This document shows, one piece after another, positions 36,501 through 46,200 of a stretch of DNA of 64,000 nt; the stretch's first letter is position 1, and each line of letters starts with the position of its first letter. The notes under the pieces are model-generated. The model searched no databases. It saw only the letters and a program-made list of their open reading frames with translations, and had not been told where the DNA came from. The translations under genes and the position numbers were made by a program. Source of the stretch: Colius striatus (taxonomy: Eukaryota; Chordata; Aves; Coliiformes; Coliidae); contig NC_084763.1 in the NCBI RefSeq assembly GCF_028858725.1, positions 6,324,001 to 6,388,000 of the forward strand, read 5' to 3'.

Positions 36501-37388
36501 GAGAGGTTACTTAGTTCATTGCACTGGTTGTGGACAGCAGTAATTACTTCCTTATTGGCTTATTATTATGCACACATCCATCTAATTTGGTCTCTAATTA
36601 GGTATTACTCATGTGAGAGGTCATTCTTGTTGCCAGCATAATTTGAGGCTGTTTCCTACACGTGTTTCTCCAGACAGTTGAGATGTAGACAGTTCCTTCA
36701 AGTACTGCCACTTCATTCAAGCACGAAGCAGGGGCTGCACCAAACCTCCCACAGCAGCTCTGCTGTAATCCAAGCAAGGTTCAGGTTGGCTAGAGCAAGA
36801 AATGTGTTGCAGACAGAGGTTAAAAGTATTTCAGCCCAGCCCTGGCTGCTGGGTGGAAATCTCAGAGAACAGTCACCCAAAAAATAGTGGTTTCTGGAGA
36901 CTCGTGAATGGAATGTTGCTGATGGGAAGGGTGATGAGAAAGGAAGACAAAGTCATAATGAAAATATGACAGTAAGAAACCACTTTGCAGTGGTACTGGG
37001 AGCAATTTTGTTGACACAGGCTTCAACCTGTCCAAGATGAGCTGTCTTACCACCAGCAATGCAGCCTTCCCAGCACTAACCCAGGCACAGATTCCTTAAG
37101 ACACATCTCCCACGAGCAGCATCAGGAAGCATCATCACAGGAACCCAGCATCTCCTTTCAGCTGAAGCTCCATTAACTCAAGATGGGTGGCCACAAAAAC
37201 CTAAAGCCAATAGGGGAGTGTTTGACCTGCAAAATCCATCAGCCAACAATCAACTGTCAAACTATGCAGGTATGTAGTAACTTGCCCATTGTCCTCAGGT
37301 GTTTGACTGGCAAGGGAAAGTATTATATTGACTTCTGAGATATTAGATGTATGCATGAACTCATATGCTTTGCTGGTTTAAAGTATTC

Positions 37389-37499
37389 CATAGAATCACA
37401 GAATGGTAGGGGTTGGAAGGGACCTTTAGAGATTATCCAGTCCAACCCCCCTGCAGAAGCAGGTTCACCTAGATCAGGTCACACAGGAACATGTCCAGG
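37389..37499 (-). mobile_element. CR1 LINE 3'-end fragment
   Basis: Reads catagaatcacagaatggta, ggttggaagggacctttaga, then caacccccctgcagaagcag and gatcaggtcacacaggaaca, the complement of a CR1 3' end. It is 5'-truncated to about 110 bp. Confidence 0.94.
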
Positions 37500-39440
37500 C
37501 ATAAATCAATGAGAGGGGAAGATCTAATGGCCTGCTGCCTTTAATTGCTCTGAAAGACTAAGCTATAAATGTACAACAAACAATCATGCTAGAGGATTTC
37601 ATTATGCTTTCCCTTACTATTTAGGATTTATCACTTATTAAATAAACTCTCATCAAGTGAAGGAACCAAAAGAGGGGGAAGCTATATGAACCTTACCAAA
37701 CTTTTCAAAGGGTAAAGCATTAAGCTCTGAAAGTAATTACCAAGTATCCAAAGAGGTTTGATTGTAGAAGAGTTATAATGCACTGTGGAAATGTCAAGAT
37801 TTGAGTTTTGGGGGTTTCCTTTTACTAAGATGATTATTCTTGTAAACAAACAACAACAAAAAAATCCCTTTATCACAGCATTTCTCTTTCAAGCCCTCAC
37901 TTTTGAGGACACCAGAAGTTGCATTACTTCTTGAAGCAGCACAACTCTAGTAGTTTCTACCGTGAGAGAAGGCACCAGTGGATGTGCAGGTCTTCCAAGC
38001 TGAAAGCTTCATGCAATCAGGTCCTGAAGTGCAAATGTGGAGTTCAGTGTGAATAAAACTCTACTTTGTAGCTTAAACTGTAAGAGAGTCATTTTTTTGC
38101 CTCTGTAGTTAACCATATGTCATAGAACAACATCTCTGCCTGATTTGTTTTCAGGTTATATATTCCAGAGTCCAGCAATTAAAAGTCTCACTGTGAGAGG
38201 AGAAATGCACCATTAATTTGCTTCTAATTCAAAAAATCACCCCAAACCTTTTAAATAAACAGCATTTGCAATGATGAATTTGAAGCAGATGCTAAACCCA
38301 ACTCATACTCCTGAGACCAAGCAGTGAATCTCATTGAAGGCCAGGTTCTTCTGTGCAGAGAGCTACATTTACACACACACACTTCATAACTGCCTTGCCT
38401 TGATTGACCTCATCTAGGGAGGAAGCTGCCTGTATGGGCTCTTTTAGCCTTTAAAATAAAGAGCAAAGACAGGGATGTTTTAGCAAAGACCAAAAAAAGG
38501 CAACAGACAAAAGACATCATTTCTCTCCCCTGATGGGAAGAGAGCCCATGGCCTTCTCCCCCATCCCTCCAGCAAACCACCACTCCCTTCACAGCATGGA
38601 TTTGCGCCTGTGTGTAGGACAGAGATTCTCTTTGGTGAACAACAGAGTTCAGCTTTATGCTGACAACAAAACAAAAGAAATAAGAGGGGGAATCCAGACT
38701 TCATACGTCATTTACACATATCTATATAGAAAACAGAGACACACAAAGAAACAAAGCAGTTCCTCCAGTTCTTGAAGATTCATCTTGCCCAGAAGCATAA
38801 AACCTGACCTGTGTGCACCAGCGTAGCAATTCTTTAACACAAGAGATAGATGCAGCCCAAATCACAGACCCTCCCCTGCTTTGTGTTAGGTGTGTTGCTA
38901 ACTGAAACAACTTGCCATGCTTTATGTTGATGGAACAACATAAGCCCCAGTGAAAGGATTATCTCCTTCTACTGCCTGGATCAGCTTCCCACCCCAGATC
39001 TCATAGCCCATACTTAACTGCTGGAAAGCTAGACTGTATGAAAGAGAAACCAGTCACTCAGTTGGATGTAGAGAGTCATTTATATTAAAGGAATAAATTC
39101 TATATCTGTTTGTTTGGGGGTTTTTGCTGGGATTTTTTTTTGGGGGGGATTGGTTTCTAGCTTCACAGCTTATGGAGAAAGAGATTTGCTCCCATCTTTG
39201 CACACACTGTAGCCCACAATTAGATGCTGACTGGTGAAGATGTGCACATGGATGAGGGCTATTCAGCATTTTGCTTTCTCCCTACTCCCAAATAATATTC
39301 ACATACTTAAATGTCATCTCTGTCACACTCACAGGTATCCCAGGATAGGTTCTTTAGAGGTTTTTTCCCCACCCCCTAACTAGGGTCCAAGAGCTGAAGT
39401 CTCAGTCTTAGTCTTGTGTTAACAAGAACAAAACAAGCTT

Positions 39441-39525
39441 AGGTTGACCTGCTTCTGCAGGGGAGTTGGACTAGTTGATCTCTAAAGGTCCCTTCCAACC
39501 CCTACCCTTCTATGATTCCATGATT
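39441..39525 (+). mobile_element. CR1 LINE 3'-end fragment (first of a pair)
   Basis: Contains gacctgcttctgcagggg, gttggactagttgatctcta, tcccttccaacccctaccct and a tatgattccatgatt tail. About 85 bp, + orientation. Confidence 0.93.
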
Positions 39526-39616
39526 TTTTACTGGTGCTCTACAAATTTGGCTCTAACCCAGAGACTTGTAACTTGGCTTTTGATTTCCCTGATAATTGCA
39601 CTAGACTATTCACATG

Positions 39617-39716
39617 CCTGTGACCTGCTTGGACTTGCCTCTGCAGGGAGGTTGGACCAGATGATCTCTAAAGGTCCCCTCCAACCCCTACCATCCTGTG
39701 ATTCTATGATTCTGTG
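39617..39716 (+). mobile_element. CR1 LINE 3'-end fragment (second of a pair)
   Basis: Contains cctctgcagggaggttggac, cagatgatctctaaaggtcc, ccaacccctaccatcctgtg and an attctatgattctgtg tail. It has the same orientation and similar truncation as the copy ending 92 bp upstream. Confidence 0.93.
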
Positions 39717-40689
39717 TTTAAAAATACAGCAGTTACTGAGCTTTTTTGATAGAGATTGTCTAAACCTCACCAATTCAAGCCCAAGAAGCATCTTTTCAGC
39801 TTTGCTGCTTTGGGCAACAAAGCCCTCCACACTTCTTTGCTCTTCTAAAGCAAACTGCATTCATGCCAGGAGTTTCTGAAGAGCTGTCCTCCTGTGGATC
39901 CCCACCTTTCAATTAGTGGTTCACCAGACTTAGAAATGTTCATTTTTCCATTAAGATCACTGCCCAGGAACCCCTCCAGGACAGCACAGTCTCAGTGAAG
40001 GCCCAAATGGTAAGTAAATGAAAGGACTTAAGTGGTAACTTTGGAGAGGGCCTAGGGACTGGCCAATCCTTCCCGAGTTCCCTGTGCCTTCCAAGAGTAG
40101 ATCTACTGCTCTGGCCTAAGATCCAGCCTCAGTAAATACTGGGATCCTCAGTAGTGAGGATTTCAAACATCATTTTTTATGTGCATCAACCTGGCTTCCA
40201 ACCAAATTCAAAACTAACCCAAGAGAGCAGTTGGTACGTACTGATTCCATGTCCTTTGATTTACAACAACAAGAGAACCTCACACGTGTGCATAAGGGTT
40301 TCTTCTGGGCTTCAGGACTGGTCATAAAACATTACTCTTATGCTATTGTCCCTGAAAATGAATCGATTTGGAATTCAAATGTGTGTGTCAGCTGGCTGTG
40401 CACAAGTTACATCACAACCCTACTGAGAGGCTGCTGAACCATTCCTTTTCTACACAAAAGCTTCAACTATTTTACAACCCTTCTCCCCACTATGATCTAA
40501 ACACATGCCTTTAAAAACCAGCCATTAACAGCAATATCACTATGTGAGAAAAAGGACACACAGGCAGCAAACCAGATGCTCTAGAAACACATAGCTACCA
40601 ACAGCCAGACATGCCAAGGCTGGAGGCTGAGTTTACACACACCAACAAGACAGAGGTACATCACATACTCCAGCTGGTAGGAGGGTTAG

Positions 40690-42751
40690 GTTTGATTTCT
40701 TTTTATTAAAAAACAAATTGTCACAACTTTATCTTAATGAAAGACCAAGAGGTGATGAACAGAAGCCTAACCTCTTGTATACATTGTCTTCAGCTTGGTT
40801 AAAAAGAACATGAACTAAACAATTTCATCTAAGCAACTGCAGAGACCGAGCTAGAGGGATGAGACGGCCTTGAATTTCTCTTACAGGCTTCTCACTCCTC
40901 TTCAAGTAAGAGAGAAGTGAGAAACACTGACCAGAAAAATGCACAACTGGACTACTCTGATCAAAATGTCTTGTGGCAATTCAGTGACCTGAGAGAAAAA
41001 GAGATCCCTACAGACATCAGCATTGTAAAAATCTTGTGAAGTTTGCAAATGACACGAAAATGACTCAGTGCACTTTGAAGTGTGTGATGCCAGTGGCCTG
41101 AGATCTAGGAATATACATTCCTGTATTCAATGAGATAAATGTAAGCAAGAAAACACCTGAAAACCAAAAGGCACTTTTAGCTGGCTCGTGTTTTGCTACA
41201 GAAAACAGAGTCTTGACACATCACACTGAATCTGAGTGCTCCCAGCAGTATACACTGCTAAACACACACAGGTGGCTGTATGAATAGTCAATTTGCAATG
41301 CCAGCACAGTTAACACATGAGGAAACCCACATTTTCTGAAAATGTAAACAGTAAAGGTGTTAGGAAAGGTATTTGAGACATTATTACATGTTCAGCATTA
41401 CTGCATGCAACACCCTCCAAGTTTCATGGCCCCTCAGTGCATCACAAGGCAGGGCGGTGTCACAAGACACTGGGAGAGAAACTCTCAAGTCCTCGGGTCT
41501 AGTGCTGCATGCAAAACTGCAAACACCCTCAGTAACTGGACAGCTGGACAAGCCAGATGTTTGTATAAAAAAGGCAACTTGATTCATAGACCCTTAGTCC
41601 TCGGCACAAATACCTGACCCTCAAGTTTTAAAAGGCACAGAAACAGGCTCACGGTGACTACGGCACTTCCAAATGGGACTTACTATTGACCTGGTTTCAA
41701 GAGGTGCCTTTCCAAGGCAGCTAGACAAGTGTAAACCCTGCTAGAAATCAAGAGCTGTCCCCACCATCATTGCAACATGCTTGTTAAATTCAGACTGATA
41801 AAATAATCTAGGCTTTCCTTATGGGTTCACTCCCACTCTTTGCATCTCAGAGAAACCACCTGCTGGAAACAATCTGGTGAAACGCATTATACAGCTGGAT
41901 GACATTTCTTCTTTGAATCCTTAACTCCTACCTGAATGCAAAGTGCAAGATTTTAGTCCACTGTGAATGCTACCAGCATCTGAAGAGGTTTAGACTTTGA
42001 AACTGGGTTTTTTTTGGTGAAAAAGCAAAGAAAATGCAGTCTTTGGTGTAGGCTCACACAGTGCTATCCACATACAACACCACCAGCTGGAAACTACAGC
42101 AAACTCATGACTTGACTTCGGAACCAGAAGAGCCCAAGCTCAAGCATTCAGACCCATTTACACAGAGGCAGCTCTTCCAGGTAGCTCATGTGGTCTTTCA
42201 CCGTGCTTACACAGCCACCAGCATGCTAAATAGAATGAATCTTCAAGCAGCAAGTGGTGGAAATGACAGTGTCCCCTCCTTTGCTCACACATTCACAGAT
42301 TGCTTTGGTATCTGTGTAGCCTGGAGCTGCTTTGAGGCCATGATGTTGCCTACAACTTCCAAGAGTCAGCAACTCGGGAACCCAATGACTCAGGAGGAGG
42401 AAACACTGGACAAAACACTCTCCCCACTATTAATTGCCACAGTTAGGAATTAGTTTTCCTGATGTCTTTGTAAGAAAAGGCAGGAGTGCACCTTTGCCAC
42501 CTGTTTCACAACCAGAAGTGTATGCAGTCCTGGAGTGTCTTGGTTGGTTTCAAGTTTGCTAGATGTTCACTCTAAAACCAAAAGCTAGCAACATCTCACG
42601 TTTGAAAAACACACAACTGACAATACACACACACAGAGAATAAAACACCAAAACATGTTTAAAAACAACACTCCTCTTCTGGGTTTTCTTCCCCTAGACC
42701 TCTGTCCTTACACCTGTATTTCCACAGGAAACTGCTATGCCTGGCATCAAG
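40690..42751 (-). other. Probable CDCP1 3' UTR
   Basis: Unbroken by any recognised repeat, between the CDCP1 stop (42752) and the AATAAA at 40702-40707. A 130-codon + strand open frame (42061-42453) lies antisense within it and looks like chance. The extent depends on the polyadenylation signal being used. Confidence 0.45.
40702..40707 (-). terminator. Probable CDCP1 polyadenylation signal (AATAAA)
   Basis: TTTATT on the + strand is AATAAA on the CDCP1 strand. In the CDCP1 direction it is followed by a GT-rich stretch (complement of acacacaccaacaagacaga), as expected downstream of a cleavage site. This would give a 3' UTR of about 2 kb; the human 3' UTR is also long. Confidence 0.45.
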
Positions 42752-43202
42752 TCACTCCACTGAACCGTCCTGCTCCTTATTTTCCAGCAAGGACATGCTT
42801 GTATCTTCACTATTCTTTTCACTTGCTTCTCCACTGTCCTCTGATTGCCCCGATTTCTGCTGAGCAAATGTGTAAGTGTCGTGCTCTGTGTCCGTCAGAG
42901 ATGAAGGTTCCTCGGTGTTGGAACAGCGTTTGATGTCTTTTCTGAAGGAGAATGGAGGTGGAGAAGGCGGCAAGCTACCCATGGGTCCATCAAAAGGCCG
43001 GTACACGTCAACTTCTGGAGTAACTGAGCCATTGGATTCCTTCAGCAAGTGCCCATAGACCATGGCATCATCAATAACTGCATAGACATGAGACTCGTTG
43101 TTTTTCCTCCCTTTTTTGAACAGGCCTTGTTTTCCAGGCACCTGTGTGTTCACATTAGCGTTGTACACTCCCACCATGGGATCCTGGCTCTTCTTCTTCT
43201 TC
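42752..43202 (-). CDS. CDCP1: CDCP1 exon 9 (cytoplasmic tail)
   Basis: The acceptor reads tatgacag on the - strand and the stop is TGA at 42754-42752. After KKKKSQDP it keeps five tyrosines in their human contexts: [32 protein letters not shown] and DTYTF. From human numbering as I recall it, these match Y707, Y734 (the Src site), Y743, Y762 (PKC-delta docking) and Y806. A proline-rich LPPSPPP also remains. Confidence 0.97.
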
Positions 43203-46200
43203 CTGTCATACAGTTGAAATTGTTAACAGGTCAGAAACAACAGCTTCTGTTTACCCACCCCAACCACAGGGTGCCAGGCAGCCTACCTGGATTGAAGGCT
43301 GTACTTGCAATCTTACTAAAAATAACTCTTGAGTCTAGACATGGGTTTTTTTCAGACAGAGTTTGGTTACCTACAGCTGCTCTGCTGACCCTGAAGTCTG
43401 CACAACTAACTTCACTAGCCTCCCAAGGATGGGAGTCTCAGCTTTGCAGTGTCTCCCATCACCCACAGATGTTAACAGGACCTAGAGGCTGTCAGATCCT
43501 CACAAGATGAGGCTGTTACTGTAAACAAATGAGATAATGGGTCCTCTATGAAGGTCAAATAAGTTTCTTGGTTGCACCTCCCAGAGCAACTGTTTCCAAA
43601 GAGCAAAAGGCTGAATCAAAACGATTTTTAAGCCTGTATTTGTAGAGTCTTTTCTGTGTGAGAGAGAAGTGTGTTTATAATTGCTCTGGTCATCATAATG
43701 CACAAATTCATCCCAGTTCTACAGCTTCAGGACCCTGCCAGCACTGAGCATACATGTATCAGAAACCTCAAGCTATCGATGACTTCAGTCTCTGCTTGCA
43801 GGAATAATGCTACACATGTTCACTTTGCACCACCTAGTTCTTTCCCCAAGGGCTCATTTCATAGAATAATGCTCCTACTTGATGTGCAAACTCCAGAAGA
43901 AGTTGTGTACTTGTGGGTAAGCTCACAGCTTGTTTGAACAAACTGTTGTCCATAGTCACCTGCATGGCAGTCATATTCATTACTTCCCTATACAGGGACT
44001 ACTGAAATCCAACCAGTATCTTACAGTACAGCCAGAAGCCTGTGCTAAGGTCCAACAGGGCAATGCCCTGGAGGTTGAAGCAATGTGAGTCCAGGAATGC
44101 TGCTCTACTGCTAAAGTGACTCAATTTAGAGTAAAGCAGCACTCCTGGAGTCACACTGCTTCCACCATCATGGCCTACCATATGTTTCAGACTCTTGCTC
44201 AAGGGATCTATGTCAACATGCAAAGCTGAGCACTCAGCAGCTCTCCCAAAATGCCTTCCTGAACTGCTAAGTTACATGCCAGATTATGAACTTACTTCTT
44301 GACACAGCACACAGTCAGTCCAATAGCTGCAAGAACTCCAGCCCCAGCCACCACAGCAAGTATCACTCCTAGGTCTGCAAACAAACAAGGTACAAGGGCA
44401 CTGAGAAAGAGAGGGAGATCACCCAGCTTTCTCCTAAAAGCCAGATGGGTTTGAACCTCCTCAGAGGCTCTAACTGTACCAGCTGCCTACAGAGCAGGAG
44501 CTTAAGCCATACTCACCACAGGGGAACACAAGAAGGTGGAGGCCAAGCAACAACAAACTCCTGCTGCCAAGCAGTGAAGCACAGCCACAAAAACCCAGCC
44601 AACCCATCCCACCTCTAGGAATTCAACACAGCTCATGTGCTGCTAAACTTAACTGCAGCACCTCACATGGCAGCAGTTGAACGGGCAGGGAAGAGCAGAA
44701 AGGGTAGAGAGAAATAGAGAAGGATTCAATAAAAGAAACAGTTATATTTCACCAACTTCCTATCAATACAGCCCTCTCCTCTGAAATACAAAAGTTGTGT
44801 TGACCTAGGGGATTCCAAGAGTTGTAAAATTGCTCAGTAAAGTCTATGTGTGAGCTAAGAAAAAAAACCTGCATGCTTTAAATGAAGTATATGTGACAAT
44901 AAAAAAGTCAAAGACATTAATTCAATATCATTTCAGCTTCAGCCTGTGTAGACAATACTTCTATGTGTAGCAGTCTCCCACAGGTTAAGTGCAAACGTGA
45001 AGCAAAATGCAGATTTTGCTGTTAGTACTCAGGGCACTTTCCACTAAATGGTCAGACCTGAGCAAGAAATCATCCCTGGGGCATGTGAACACTGAGACCA
45101 ATTGAACTGCTAACAAAGTAAAGACTATTTGGATGAATATGTTTGCATAACTGAATCCCAAGTCATTCACCAGGTCTGTAACCTTGAGAGAGGGAAAAAA
45201 ATCCCATCTCATTTGATCTCCTTATGCCTCCTGGAAGTGATCTCCCATTTAAACAGATACATTTAATTCACAACAAAAACAATTCAATCTTGCTCCTCCA
45301 GAGTCCTGCAACCTCTGGGCTCCTCAGCTCAAGAGGGACAGGGAACTGCTGGAGAGAGGCCAGTGCAGGGCCACAAACATGGTCGGGGAATGGAGCATCT
45401 TCCTTATGAGGAAAGGCTGCGGGAACTGGGGCTGTTTAGTCTGGAGAACAGGAGACTGAGGGGGGGATCTCATTAAGCTCATCTCAATAGTGGATGTCAG
45501 GAGATTGGGGCGTCACGTTTTTCTGTTGTATCCAATGATAGGCCAAGGGGTAATGGAGAGAAGCTGGAACACAAAAAGCTCCATTTAAACATAAGGAAAT
45601 ACTCTTTCCCTGTTGAGGTGAGGGAGCCCTGGCACAGGCTGCCCAGGGAAGATGCGGAGGCTCCTTCTCTGGAGATCTTCAAGAGTCACCTGTTCCTGTG
45701 TGACCTGATCTAGGTGGGACCAGCTTTAGCAGGGAGGTTGGACTAGATGATCTCTACAGGTCCCTTCCAACCCCTACCATTCTGTGACTCCAGGACTCAC
45801 CTATCTGCTTGTCAGCAAGTGTCACCCAGAACTGCAAAGTCAGCTGCATCTTATCCCCGGGTTTGCAGTTGGAGACGTTTACCCAGAAGTCGCGATGCAT
45901 GTTGCGGGTCTCAGGCAGCAGCTCGTCCTCTCGCCGCACGGTCTCCTCCGCCCCCGGCGCCTCCTCCCTCACGCTGACGTAGGCACGGCCGGTCTCACAA
46001 GCCATGCCCATGCGCTCCTTGGAGAAGCCCAGGCGGGCAACTTGCTTCTGGGGCACGACAACGTACCAGGATACGGAGACGTAAGGAGGGAGACCGTAAG
46101 GCCAGTTGGGGGTCTGCAAGTAAACCTTAGCTTTTGGGTCTGGACTCACAGTGAAAACGCACTCATCTGTAGTGAAGGAAAGGAATAAAGGAACTTAAAA

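Larger units (their letters stand above)
29301..40680. other. CLEC3B-CDCP1 convergent intergenic region
   Basis: No gene was recognised. The interval includes the CLEC3B 3' UTR of unknown length, a short CA-rich run near 30480-30506, a pyrimidine tract ending in CAG near 31023-31070, and CR1 fragments at 37389, 39441 and 39617. Many open frames of 60-130 codons overlap on both strands without domain resemblance. Confidence 0.7.

Noticed and set aside
42061-42453. 130-codon + frame antisense to the CDCP1 3' UTR
   Set aside because: No domain, no signal peptide, no splice or promoter evidence. It fits chance in this base composition.
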